From Diacronema lutheri (Eukaryota; Haptophyta; Pavlovophyceae; Pavlovales; Pavlovaceae), in the NCBI GenBank assembly GCA_019448385.1, contig JAGTXO010000005.1, forward strand, positions 1,465,184 through 1,529,183: DNA of 64,000 nt. The letters run 5' to 3'. Under the pieces are notes generated by a model. It saw only the letters and a program-made list of their open reading frames with translations, had not been told where the DNA came from and did no database searches. The position numbers and the translations under genes were made by a program. The number at the start of each line of letters is the position of its first letter. The first letter of the stretch is position 1. Of the stretch, positions 10,114 to 19,597 are shown in pieces.

Positions 10114-12421
10114 CGGCGCGTCGGGCGGCGGCGAGTCGGGCGGCGCGGGCGCGCGCGATGCGGGCGGGGGCGGCACGACGGGCGGCCGAGGCCGCGCCAA
10201 GGGCGACGGCACGACGGGCGTCGGCGCACGAGGCGGGCGTGGCTCGACGCGCAACACGGGGCCGCACGCTGTGCACGACGAGGCGCGCGACTGGATGAAC
10301 GCGCTCGTCGTGGAGGTGCAGCACACAGTCGTGCGCGTCTACGACGCGCTCAACGTCCAGGCTCGCTGCGAGGGCCAAGCGGAGACGACCGTGCCAAACA
10401 AGACGGTCGTGCAGGCCGTCTTCCAGAGCATCGGCGTCGGTGGCACGAGGCACCGTACGGACGGCGAATCGGGCCACGCCCGCGCCAAGGCGCTGTACAA
10501 GGAGGCGTGCCGCCGTGTGATGGATGCGGATCGGCCGTGCAGCAAGCGCAAGCTGGGAGACGTGATGGACTTTGCCGCGACGGAGGTGGCGACGGCGTGC
10601 ATCGAGCACCCGCGGCGCGTCGTGTCGCCGCTGCTCAAGGCGATTGTGCGCTACGCCGTGGAGCGCGACGCGAACGCGCCTCGCAAGCGCGAAGAGCGCA
10701 ACGCGCTGGCCAAGGCGCTCTCGACGCTGCTGCTCACGGGCGACGCAAGTGGCGCGGCGGGCGACGCGCCGATGGCGCTCAGGCCGCACCTGGGCGCGAT
10801 GGTCCTCAAGGGCGTGGACTACACGTGCGCATCGACCGAGGAGTGGACAGGCACCCGCCACTACACCAACTACTTCCTCAAGCGGAAGGAGCACCGGAAA
10901 GAGGGCCACGCGCTGCTGCGCCGGCTCGCGGGCGTGTACACCGAGCTGACCGGCACCGCGCCACCGTACGGCATCCTGCCGCGGCGCCAGGCGCAGGTGC
11001 CGCGCTACGTGCGCCTCGACGCGCGTGCAATCTGGGCCAGCGCGTCCGAGACGGACCGCACCGCCGTGCGGGCTTGGGCGCGCGGGCTGCTCAACCACGA
11101 CGGCACGCCGGCCGTGCCGTTCAACAAGGAAGGCCGACCGGTGACGAGCGACGTGCGGATGAGGTACCGCATCTTTGCGCTCGTCTTCGACATCTCCAAT
11201 CGCGCCTTCGACTACGCCGGGCGCGAGCGGCCGCCCGCCGGCCTCGCCGCCGACGCGCGGCGGACGTGGGTGGGGCGCACGCCGTTGCCGCCCGCGCACC
11301 TGCCGGGCCGGGAGCCCGTCACGTCGGTCGACACCGACGGCGTCGGCGTGCACGCGTTTTGCCACGTGCGCGTGCCGGCGCCCGTCGAGCCGTCGGACAG
11401 CGCGGCGCCGGCGACGGACGGCGCCGAGGCGGGCACGGCCGCCGCTGGCGCGCGCGAGGGCGAGTGGCTCGCGCGCCGCTGCCGCGAGCCGCGCGCTCCG
11501 CTGCTGCACGCGTCGGCCCGGCAGCTGCATCTGCTCGTGCGCACGGGCCTGCGCAACGTCGTGGCCATCGACGCCGGGCCATGCGGCTGGACGACCTTCT
11601 CGCGCCTCCCGCGGCGCGGCGCGGTCAGCACGCAGATGACGCAGCGGCAGCGCGCGCGCGGCGCCGGCTTTGCGCGGCGCGCGGATGCGACCTTCAACGC
11701 GCGGCGCGCGACGCGCACGGACGCGCAGGGCAAATTCGTCGTCGAGGCGCTCGAGGCGGCGCTGGGGGACCTGCCGAGCGCCAACGCCGTGGACAAGGAC
11801 GACTTCCTCGCCCGCCGCGACGGTGGGCAGGCGGTGCGCGACCGTGCGGGGCCGGCCGTCTACCTCCCGCGCGAGCGGCGGCGCGAGCGCTGGCGCAGCG
11901 ACGGCGCGGCGCGCGGCCGTGCGGCGGCGCGCGCGGCAGAGGCGGTCATCGGGGCGCACTGCGTCGACGGCGTGAAGAAGTCGCAGCTGCTCGTCTGCGT
12001 CGGCGACTGGCTGCGCGACCAGCGCGCCGGCCGCATGCGTGGCCGCGGGCGGCCGGGCGCGCACCCAAAGGGCGCGCCGCCCGCCTTCCTCGTCGGCGTG
12101 ACGCGCGCGCTGCGCGCGCGCGGCGTGGCGGTGGTCTACGTTCCCGAGCCGTACACGAGCATGCACTGCTCGCGCGTGCGCGAGGTCACGCCGGGCAAGC
12201 TGCAGCGCTGCTGCGCGGTCGTCGAGCAGGACTTTCTGCCGGCCGCTCGCGGCTCAGCACGCAAGGTCCACGCGCTCTTGCGCTGCCCGCGCTGCGACGG
12301 TGGGCGCATGGTGGAGCACCGCGACCTGGCGGGCGCGCGCGGCATCTACCACGACGTGCTCGACATGATCGCGCAGCTCGACGGGCGGGCCGACGACATC
12401 ACCTCGACGCCCGATCGCTAG
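2..12421 (+). CDS. Giant Fanzor1 polyprotein, copy A (5' end outside window)
   Basis: The frame is open from base 2, so the true start may lie upstream; the first ATG is at 26. In order it encodes a tandem-repeat region, an OTU-like domain, a conserved unknown module, a YqaJ-type PD-(D/E)XK nuclease, a second unknown region, an RGG-rich linker and a Fanzor1 RuvC nuclease. Two frame changes occur. The first is explained by an intron at 3581-3692 (GTGCGC donor, GCCAG acceptor, phase 0, 112 bp). The second, near 8907-8916 in a CTTCTCTTT run, aligns with copy B without missing residues and looks like a true 1-2 base indel. The module order matches copy B (33238-52140), so this is the same family. 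A TAG at 12419-12421 ends the frame, although an acidic tail continues in frame after it. Likely the gene of a large mobile element, possibly decaying. The domains are confident; one continuous product is less so. Confidence 0.7.
228..1797 (+). repeat. 54-bp coding minisatellite, about 29 units
   Basis: Tandem units of 54 bp encode an 18-residue repeat of the form SPVVNSLVD-T-P-(P/L)-VP followed by a variable AV/LM/LV and H/Y-T/N. Units vary at a few fixed sites (Thr/Ala/Ile after the Asp, Pro/Leu, Tyr-Asn/His-Thr), and variant units alternate, which suggests expansion by unequal exchange of multi-unit blocks. The frame is kept throughout and all three forward frames are open. It forms the N-terminal part of the visible copy A protein. 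Confidence 0.95.
2350..2660 (+). other. OTU-like cysteine protease domain, copy A
   Basis: A GNDCLLAAV motif (Cys codon 2375-2377) is followed by helical sequence and an (L/V)AC-type segment ending in a hydrophobic strand (EIDVLLAV). This resembles the start (GDCLF) and the core of OTU deubiquitinases. The same segment is recognisable in copy B, where the Cys is absent. A catalytic His could not be placed with certainty. OTU membership is a motif-level inference. Confidence 0.4.
4105..5130 (+). other. Conserved unknown module shared by copies A and B
   Basis: Copy A encodes LPPELLSAYYLAVLSV, then a segment with LCLEAANPLWFCP, then INAAVLAAV and YEFAGG. Copy B has the same order: LPRELLRAYHEAVLCV, LCLEASSPLWFCP, INKAVLDHF, FEFAGG (about 41640-40740). 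I do not recognise a family. Conservation of spacing and of the WFCP and EFAGG motifs between two otherwise divergent copies indicates selection. In both copies it lies just N-terminal to the YqaJ nuclease. Confidence 0.6.
6190..6830 (+). other. YqaJ/lambda-exonuclease-type PD-(D/E)XK nuclease domain, copy A
   Basis: The domain starts with a TPAWLEERLDYTTGS segment (typical form: PxWhxxR..xxTGS) and has a G..NEPLAL helix. The active-site pattern follows: an Asp in SADALWLDP, then a strand with HYVEVKT (E-x-K), then the QLQLGM helix. Family members resect or cleave DNA ends in phage, NCLDV and alkaline-nuclease-type recombination. All key residues appear present, so activity is plausible. Copy B has the same domain at about 39500-40150 on the other strand. 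Confidence 0.8.
10255..12421 (+). other. Fanzor1 (TnpB-like RNA-guided nuclease) domain, copy A
   Basis: This is the C-terminal 700 or so residues of the copy A frame. The RuvC residues expected of Fanzor1 are present. RuvC-I Asp is in VVAIDAGP (codon 11570-11572). The rearranged glutamate is in VPEPYTSMHC (12146-12148), directly before the TS..C zinc-finger start. RuvC-III Asp is in EHRDLAGARGI (12323-12325). The CPRC pair of the zinc finger precedes the last Asp, and a KGAPPAF segment precedes the glutamate, as is usual in Fanzor1. The N-terminal part (conserved VRMRYRIFA and FDYAGRERPPA) matches copy B closely. Fanzors are established RNA-guided DNA endonucleases of eukaryotic mobile elements. 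Activity here is inferred from motif integrity only. Confidence 0.85.
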
Positions 12422-12496
12422 GAGCTGGTGCGAGCCGTGTGGGAGGCGTGTGCCGACGACGGCGGCGGCGGCGGCGGCGACGACGATGACGACGAC

Positions 12497-12527
<31 letters not shown>

Positions 12528-12625
12528 GCGACGGTGACGGCGGCGACGATGGCGCTGGCGATGGCGACGAGGGCGGCAGCGACGACGACGACGAGAGTGG
12601 CAGCGATGGCGACGACGGCGGGTGA
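12422..12625 (+). other. Acidic tail coding sequence separated by an in-frame TAG
   Basis: After the TAG at 12419-12421 the same frame stays open to a TGA at 12623-12625 and encodes a short VWEAC segment, then a run rich in Asp and Gly. Copy B has an uninterrupted equivalent (TSTPERF...VWERE, then an Asp/Gly tail), so copy A seems to have lost its tail through a nonsense change. Stop-codon readthrough is the alternative. Confidence 0.6.
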
Positions 12626-13419
12626 CGTGGCTGCTGCGGCCGCTGCGCGAGCAGCGGCCGTGGCGACCGTCAGCACCGACGACCGTGCCGCGACCTGTGC
12701 GTCGCGAGACGGCCGATTGCGCGGAGAACGCTCTTCGTGCCGTGAGACTGTTCGCCCGTTGGCGCGGCTTGGGGGGGGGTTGGGGGGGATGTGGGGCTGG
12801 CAAGGCGAGGGGCCGGGGGAGGGGGCGGGCATGGCATGGGGTTGAACAGGCGTCGACGATGGACGCGCGCGCGTGAGCGCAGGCAGGTGCGACGACGCGC
12901 GCCTGCTGCAGCGAGCAGCGCCCCGCGCGCGCCACGCGGTGTTGCGTGCGCGCCCCTGCGCTCGGCCCTTGGGCCCACCCACCAGCGCCCGATCGCATTT
13001 GCCGGCGCGACCGCCCACTGTCGCACAGGGCGTGCCAAGCCGGCCTGGTCCAGCGCCTTGTGCGAGAGGGGCCGTTCCGCGAGAGCGCACCGGGTGCGCG
13101 CGCGCGCCATCGCGCATCCGGCCGGCCCTTCGCGCATCCTCGCGCCAGCCGACCCGAGCTTGTGTCCCGCGTGGCTGTGCGCAGGCGTTCGTTCGCGCTG
13201 CAGACGCGGTAGCGCTGTTCGCGCCGCCGCGCAGCACTGCTTCCGCGTGGCGACGCAGCGTCGCCCACGGTGGCGGCGAGGCGAGGACCGCTGGGCGCCC
13301 GTGTGGTGACCGATACGCTCAGGCTGCGCGCGCTCGCCAGGACGTCGTGTACACGGCATTGTCCCCAAGCCTACACTGGTAGGCAATTCGAGGCTACACC
13401 GTCGCCCTTCGCGCGCGCA
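12626..13419 (+). other. Non-coding 3' region of copy A
   Basis: No convincing gene on either strand. It includes G-rich stretches at about 12770-12835 (runs of 7-9 G) and otherwise GC-rich, unstructured sequence. It lies between the copy A gene and a convergent gene ending at 13533 and would hold the 3' UTR and any element end. Confidence 0.5.
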
Positions 13420-13505
13420 TCAGGGGGCTCACGCCCCTTCCCAAACACGCGCAAGGGGGTGTGCCCAAGTGGCACACCCATCGGATTCGGACAAACCGTA
13501 TATAC
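13420..13505 (+). ncRNA. Candidate Fanzor guide-RNA scaffold / element end, copy A
   Basis: Elements in order: CTCAC (13428-13432), CCTTCC (13436-13441), a 9-bp hairpin (stem 13457-13465 with 13471-13479, loop CAAGT), ATCGGATTCGG (13480-13490), ten bases containing ACC, and TATAC (13501-13505). The same order occurs downstream of the copy B Fanzor on the other strand, with the same spacing from ATCGG to TATAC and a hairpin of different sequence at the same place. Fanzor and TnpB guide RNAs are typically encoded at the 3' end of the element, which is why the RNA reading is proposed. A DNA end recognised by a transposase, or a terminator, are alternatives. Confidence 0.35.
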
Positions 13506-13532
13506 GCCTAGGTCGTCCACGCGAGCAGCGCG

Positions 13533-15325
13533 TCACAGCCTCTGCAGCGCCTTGATCGTCTCGCCATGAATGCCCACGCCGCCCAGGTCGTTGTGCTCGT
13601 AACGGACGCTCAGGCGCATGCCATCCCCCCCGCCCCCCTGCGCGGCCGCGCACGCGCGCAGGATGGGCTCGCCATTGGCCGAGTCGAGCATGACGACAGG
13701 CAGCGCTTCGTTGTCGTTGGCGCGCACACGCGTCGGCATCGGCGCGCCCTGCTCGTTGATGATGATGAGCGCGACCGCGCCCGCGTCGCGAGCGGCGGTC
13801 GCCTTCTTGGCAAACGTGCTGCCGCCGCGCACGCACAGCAGCGCGCGGCCGGCGTGCGCGGTGCGGTCGAGCGGCGCGGTCGCGTCGAGCGGCGTGGCGA
13901 CCGTCGCCGCCGTCCAACCGAGCGGCACGCCGCGCGCCGCCGGGCCGCTCGTCGCGGGCAGGCCACGCGCCTCGAGCGCGCCGCCACGTGCTGGCAGCTC
14001 GCACGAGACGACGGCGCGCAGCTCGTGCGCGTGCCGGGCGGACTCGACAAATCCGGCGGCGGCGCGCCTGCGCATGCTTGCGCGCAAGAAACCGCGAACG
14101 ACCACGCGCCGCACACCCTCGTTGAGCGCCTGCGCGCCGCCGGGCACGCGCTCGCGCACAAGGGCGAGGATGTGCGCGCGGTCCTCGGGACGCGTCGCCT
14201 GCGCCCTGCGCACGTCGAGCTCGTCGTCGTTCACGTAGGCGGCGGCGCCGCTGCCGAGCGCGAGCGGGTTGACGAGCACGTCCACAGGCTTGCGTGCAAC
14301 GACGGCGGACATGACTTCGAAAAGTACCCACACGCGGCTCGTGGCGATTGGCCTGGACGGGTCGGGGACCGAGAGGAGGAGCGCGTCGCACTGCGAGACG
14401 GCGACGTCAAAGGTGCGCTCGACCTGCGCGGCCTCCCACTGCGACTGGCAGAAGATGTCCCACCACAGGTACACGCTTGCACGCTCATCCGCACGCACGA
14501 GGTGCGCGCGCAACGCACGCAGCGTCGACTGGAGGGGTTCCGCCCACGCGTACGAGTGGAAGCGGCTCACCCGACCAACGAGCGGCACGCCGTCGCGCGA
14601 GACGCCGAGCAGCAGCTCAAGCAGCGCGCAGCCGCGTGGAGGCGACGCGCGTGGAGGCGAAGCGGCGGCGCGCAGATCCTCGCCGCGGTGAGCGGGATCG
14701 CGTGTGTCCTCTCCGCCGTGAGCGTCGTCGTCGCCGGCGCGCGTGAGCGGGAGGACGACCGCGCGCACCACCGCGCCCATCGTATCGCCGCGCAGCCGCA
14801 GATCGCACAGCTCGAGCAGCAGCTCGACGCCCTGCCAGCTCATGCCAAGCACCGTGCCCGCCCGCATGGCGGCGCGTTGCGTCGCAGCGAGCGGCTCGCT
14901 CCGCATCTCGCGCAGCTGCGCGCGCACGGCGGCGGCCTGCTCGTCCGTCAGCGGCCGGAGCGGCTCAGCGCGCACGCCAACGCCACTGCTCGCTACCAGC
15001 TCGACCGCGCGCTCGACGCCCGACGCAACGTTGGCGGCGGCCGCCGCGGCATGCAAGTCGAGCGTATTCTCCGAGCGCGCGTGTGCTGCGCGCCGATCCG
15101 ACGCGCCCAAAGGCTGCGCGCGCCAACGCGACGCCCGCGCAGATTGCGGCGGCGTGCCGCCCGGCCGCGCGTGCGCTCTCGCGCGCCGCACGTCGGCGAG
15201 CAGCGCCTTGCGCGCAAGGCCGGTCACAACCTCCGCGCTAAGCGCGCGTCGGACGGTCGGTCGCTGCTCGGCGGTGGACCCGCCGTCGCGGCCGCCGTCC
15301 GCGGGCACGCTGGCGCGGAACGCGC

Positions 15326-15410
<85 letters not shown>

Positions 15411-15989
15411 GTGCGGCGGCGGCTGGCGGTGCTGCACGGGCGCCGTGCGGCGCGGCGGGGGCAGGGGCGAGGGCAGGGGCGGCGGGTGCGGCGGCGGCGG
15501 CGGCGGCGTGCCCAAGCGTGGCGAGCGTGTCAACGACGCTCGCACACGCGGCGCCTCGCCGCTGGGCCGCGCGTCGGACGTCGGAGCTGAGCGCAGCGGG
15601 GAGCGCAGCGGCGCGGATTTTGGCCTTGACGACCTTGCCGTGCGGTGCTCTCGCGACCGGTGAGCGTTCGATGGGGAAGCACGGCGGCCGACGACTGGCG
15701 TGCGCACACGCCTGCGAAGCTCAGCAAGCAGCGCGGCGCGCTGCACCTCGGCCGCCGACGGCGCCTCGCTCGGCAATGGGCCGACGTGCGCGGACAGAGC
15801 GTCCGTGCGCGTGCGCGGCCTGCTCGGGCTGCCCGCCCGGCTGTGAAGCGTAACGACGGGCTGCGCGAGAGAGCCTCGAGCTGATGCGCTCAGTCCAGAC
15901 GCGTGAGGCACGCGCGCTCTGCGCCGCAGCTCATCGTGCAGCGCGCCACGCTGCACACGGAACGACGCGCGTTCGTCCCAACTCGCCAT
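13533..15989 (-). CDS. Protein with WWDIFC-type domain and C-terminal PA domain
   Basis: An 818-residue single-exon reading from ATG at 15989 (MASWDERASF); in-frame sequence continues upstream but lacks a better start. The N-terminal third is Ser/Pro/Arg-rich with a long polyproline run encoded by (GGC)n on the opposite strand. The middle has a SRFHSYAWAE...VYLWWDIFCQ segment. This resembles the SHxW...FWxDIFCVNQ domain common in algal and oomycete proteins, whose function is unknown. The C-terminus (about residues 690-800) resembles a protease-associated (PA) domain: ALLCVRGGSTFAKKATAARDAGAVALIIIN, written in part here as RGGSTFAKK and AVALIIIN, then PVVMLDSANG. No peptidase domain is visible. 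It is divergent from the gene starting at 16043. Confidence 0.7.
15330..15410. repeat. (GGC)n trinucleotide repeat, about 27 units
   Basis: A pure GGC run on the + strand. In the minus-strand gene it encodes a polyproline stretch near residues 193-220. Length variation between strains is likely. Confidence 0.95.
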
Positions 15990-16042
15990 CCCTTGCGGCT
16001 TGAAACAGCAAACGAAACCGATTTTTCGACTTGGATGAACGG
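15990..16042. promoter_or_regulatory. 53-bp divergent promoter region
   Basis: Lies between the start codons at 15989 (-) and 16043 (+). It is locally AT-richer (GAAACAGCAAACGAAACC, then ATTTTTCGA) than the surrounding sequence. No TATA box is evident. Control of both genes from here is inferred from the spacing. Confidence 0.5.
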
Positions 16043-17210
16043 ATGTCGACTTGGACCACGCCTCGCGACGCCCACCTCGCCTCCTCGCCGCCGGCCACCG
16101 CGCGCAAGCTGCCCACGCGCCCGGCGGAGCGAGCCAGCCACTCGCCACGCCATCGCACTGCCGCGCTGGGCACGACCAATCTACGTTCTGCGCAGCGCAC
16201 GCCGGCCTTGCCGCACGCGCCCGTGCTGTACGCGGCGCAGCCGCACACGTTTGGCGGCGGGGCGCGCGATGGCGCGGCCAACACGTTCGAACCGCCCGTC
16301 CGCTCGCCGCGCTTGCTGACTCCGCGCTCTACGCAGCGCGGCCAGCTCGCCACGCGCCGCGTGCGCACCAGCGCTGGCGGCGTCGCGCGCGCGCCGAGCG
16401 CTTCGCTCGCGGATGCAAAGTCCGGTGACGGCGCGCGCTCGCCGCGCAGGCCGCCAGAGCCATTGAGCAGCCCCCCAACCTCGCAACTGCTCACGCTTCG
16501 TTCAACCGCCTCCGAGCATGGGCACTCGATCGCGCCCATGGCGCTCCGGCCGCCCAATGTTGCGCGCACGCTCGTGGCGCGAGAGGCGCCCGTCGCCACC
16601 GGCGCGGCCGAGCTGCGCGCACAATATGCGGCTGCGTGGGCAGCATTGCCATCGCCGCGCGCGCCGCTGGTCTCGCCGCGCAATGCAGCCATCTCGCCTC
16701 GCGCGGGGGCCGCGCACACGCCTCGCTCCGCAGCGCGCTCAGCGGCGCACATTGCCGGGGCGAACGCCTTGTGGCTGTGGCCAGAGTGCGCGGCGGAGAA
16801 TGCGCTCGGCGCGCAGCTGGACGATCTCGCGCGCGCGCCGTTCATGGATGGCGCACATCGCTTCACCGCCCGGGTGCATCGCCGCCCGCGCGCCCGCGCG
16901 GCCCTCGTCGCGTCGGTCCGCCGGCCGTGCGCGCGTGCGCGCCCGCGTGCGCAAAAGCTGCGAGTGCCGCCTTGTGCGCGTGTGCTCACGGGCGGCGCAC
17001 TCCGATTGCGTCACGCCGCGCCGATCGCTGCAGGACGCGCAGCCTCTGCTCTCCGGCGGCCGCATGCGCGCGCTCATGACGCCGCAGCCGCAGGGCGCCG
17101 CGCGCGTACAGCGGGGCGGCTCTGCGCGCGCCGAGTGGCAGGAGGCGGACCGTGCGCTCGCCCAGCGCGCGCGCAAGGGCGGCGGGGTGGTGGAGCTCGA
17201 GCGCAGATGA
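16043..17210 (+). CDS. Ser/Pro/Arg-rich protein, unknown function
   Basis: ATG at 16043 (MSTWTTPRDAHL). The first exon runs to 16873. A GTGCAT donor and a GCTGCAG acceptor at 17031-17033 give a phase-0 intron of 160 bp (16874-17033), after which the reading DAQPLLSGGRMRALMTPQ ends at 17210; this yields 335 residues. Without splicing the frame runs into the poly(G) tract, which argues for the intron. The protein has many SPR and TPR motifs, possible proline-directed phosphorylation sites or microtubule-type basic SP repeats, and a short compositionally normal patch (ALWLWPECAAENALGAQLDD). No domain is recognised. Its 3' end converges on the CBS gene. Confidence 0.55.
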
Positions 17211-17277
17211 ATGGCCAGACTAAAGAGATGACTCGTGCACCACGTCGTGCCGTCAAGGAAGGGAAGGGACGGGAAGA

Positions 17278-17304
17278 GGGGGGGGGGGGGGGGGGGGGGG
17301 GGGG
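17278..17304. repeat. Poly(G) tract between convergent genes
   Basis: About 27 consecutive G on the + strand between the ends of a + gene (17210) and a - gene (17321). See the similar tracts at 22120 and 32790. Confidence 0.95.
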
Positions 17305-17320
17305 ATGACTCATCACAGTC

Positions 17321-18645
17321 TCACGGCCCGCCGGCGTCTGCCGGCTGCGCTTTCCGCCAGACGGCGGAGACGTGCCCGTGCTCGGCGCCGGCGAGCACGC
17401 TCTCGCGCGCATCGGGCAGCATGGGCCGCAGCACGTCGCGCAGGCTGACGACGCCGAAGAGGTGCTCGCCATCGATGACCGGCAGGTGGCGCACATTCTT
17501 GGCGATGAGGATGTCGACACATTTTGAGACCGAGTCTGTGATCGACACACGCTCAATCTGATCGAGTGGTGTCATGATCGCACGCACCTGCGCGCGGCGG
17601 GAGGGCGCGGCGGGCGCGGCTCAGCGGGCACCGGGCGCGCCGCGCCGTTGCGCGCCGCCGCGTCGCGAGCCGGCGCGGCACGGCCCCTCACCGGCGTACT
17701 CGCGTGCTTGCCGAGCCCATCGTCGTGCTCGGCTCCGAAGCGCACAAAGTCACGCTCGTTGACGAGACCGACGACGCGGTTCTTCTCGAAGGGCGAGGGG
17801 ACGTAAAGCTCCGTTGTTTTCACGCGCGCATCCTCCTCCACCACCACGAGGAAGGTGAGCCGCTCGCGCGCCATCTGCTTGGCGGCGCGTTCGATCGTGC
17901 CGGAAGCGGCGATCGTATGCGTTGCGGCGCGCGTGCGCAAGTAGAGCTCGAGCGAGGTGCCCTCGACAATCTTCTCGCGCCGCTTCGTGCGCAGAATGTC
18001 GGCGACGCACTTGCCGTGCCACACCGAGCGCAGGTGCCCGCCGGGTGCCAAAGCCGCGCTTGGCTCACCCGGCGTGTGCGGCTGGTGATCGGTGCGTCCG
18101 CCGAAGAGCTGCAGCAGCTCGCGGATGTCGAGCACGGCGGTCAGGCGCTCGTTGTCGTCGAGGATGGGCAGGTGGCGCCAGATTTTGTGCTGCACCATCG
18201 ACAGCGCGGTGTGCACCGTCGTCTCCGCCCGCAGTGAGAGCATCCGCTCGGCGGCCGACATGGCGCGCGTGACGGGCTCCATCGTCGCGTCCATGCCGGA
18301 GAAGAAGGCGCTCGCCTCGGCGCGCACCTGGTAGCGCAGGTAGTCGCGCTCGGAGAACATGCCGATCACGCGCCCGCCCTGCGCGCTGTCCGTCACGCAC
18401 ACGAACGTCAGCCGCTTCTTCGCCAGGTGCTTGACCGCGTGCGCGACGGACACGCCCGAGTCGATCTCAAAGCGCGCGCGCATCTCGGCCTCCTTCATCT
18501 TGCGCAGCCGCGGCGTCACGTCGGCGACGGTGAGGCTCGGCGAGATGGGGAACGTTGCCGCGGGCATCCCCGCCGGAGCGGAGGCAGCCCGCCGCGCCGC
18601 CAGAGGCGCGCGACATCCAGCCGTGCGTGCCAAGCGCGCGAGCAT
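17321..18645 (-). CDS. Four-CBS-domain protein
   Basis: Two exons: 18645-17692 (318 residues) and 17587-17321, joined by a phase-0 intron (17691-17588, GTGAGG donor, GCGCAG acceptor). Splicing restores TPVRAIMTPLDQIERVSI, a normal CBS linker. Four CBS repeats form two Bateman modules. Typical motifs are RLTFVCVTD...VIGMFSERDYLR, RHLPILDDN...VLDIRELL, RLTFLVVVEED...VVGLVNERDFVR and RHLPVIDGEHLFGVVSLRDVLR. CBS pairs usually bind adenine nucleotides or SAM and act as energy sensors; no catalytic domain is attached. The Arg/Ala-rich N-terminus (MLARLARTAGCRAPL) could be an organelle targeting peptide. It is divergent, with a 23-bp gap, from the 2H phosphoesterase gene. Confidence 0.9.
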
Positions 18646-18668
18646 CGCTGCCGGCCCAAGAAGTTAGT

Positions 18669-19475
18669 ATGGTGCAAGGTGCACGAAGTTCGTCCGTGAT
18701 GGCCGTCGACGGAGCGTCCACGCTCGCGGCGATCACGATGGCGCTCGGCAAGTACCGCGTCGCGCACTCGACGACGGTCGCGATCGTGCCTCCCGAGCAC
18801 CTTTGGCCGCCGATCCAGGCTGCGCGCGAGCGGCTGCGCGACGGTGGCCTCACCCGCTGGCCTCCGCACGTCAACTTGATCTACCCGTTCGTGGAGCCGC
18901 CCTACTTTGAGCGCTTCGCCGAGCGCTTCGCGCCGGCCGTGGCGCAGTGCGCGCCGTTCCGCGTCAGGCTCGAGCGCTTGGGCGTCTTCGGCTCCTCAAG
19001 GCGCGGCGTGGTGTGGCTCGATCCCGTCGTCGTCGGCGCGGCGGACGGCGAGCGGCCGTGGGCGCGGCTGCACGAGCGGCTCTGCGCCGTGGCGCCCGAG
19101 CTGCAATCGCCGGGGAGGCCGTTCGTACCGCACATGACGATCACGCATACCGAGTCGTGCGACGCCGCGCGAGAGATCGCCGACGAGCTGGGCGCCGAGT
19201 GGGCGGCGGCCGGGCTCGCGGTCGAGTTCGACGTGCAGGAGGTGTTCATCCTGTGCAGGAGCTCGGCGACAGAGCCGTTCCGACTCGCGTGGCGGCTGCC
19301 GCTCGGCGAAGGCGCGCCCGCGCCGCGCGCCGACCCGCGCGCGTTCGAGTCGATGCCAACGCCGAGCAGCCTCAATTGGCGCCCGCGCGAGCGCGAGTCG
19401 CTCCACGCAAAGATGCGCGCCGCGTACCGGGCGCGGCAGGCCCGGTGCCGCGCGAGCGAGGACGGCAGCAGCTGA
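18669..19475 (+). CDS. 2H phosphoesterase superfamily protein (2'-5' RNA ligase-like)
   Basis: 268 residues from ATG at 18669 (MVQGARSSSV). The two His motifs of the superfamily are present: PHVNLIYPF (His67) and PHMTITHTE (His155), about 88 residues apart as usual. Around them are the expected hydrophobic strands (VAIVPP, FRVRLERLGVF, FDVQEVFIL). Members hydrolyse or form 2',5'- or cyclic phosphodiester bonds in RNA or nucleotides; the substrate here is unknown. The second residue after each His is Asn and Thr respectively, so both motifs look usable. The basic C-terminal helix (about residues 230-268) is not part of the domain. The start fits the 23-bp divergent gap to the CBS gene. Confidence 0.85.
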   Translation: MVQGARSSSVMAVDGASTLAAITMALGKYRVAHSTTVAIVPPEHLWPPIQAARERLRDGGLTRWPPHVNLIYPFVEPPYFERFAERFAPAVAQCAPFRVRLERLGVFGSSRRGVVWLDPVVVGAADGERPWARLHERLCAVAPELQSPGRPFVPHMTITHTESCDAAREIADELGAEWAAAGLAVEFDVQEVFILCRSSATEPFRLAWRLPLGEGAPAPRADPRAFESMPTPSSLNWRPRERESLHAKMRAAYRARQARCRASEDGSS

Positions 19476-19597
19476 GCCGGGCGACCGGGGTGCGGTCGAT
19501 CGGCCGCTCATCGTCGGCGCCTGACGAGTGACGTCGTCACTCCACCGACTGGCGTCCGTCCCGACGACGTTGCGAACTCGGTTTCACTGTTACAACA

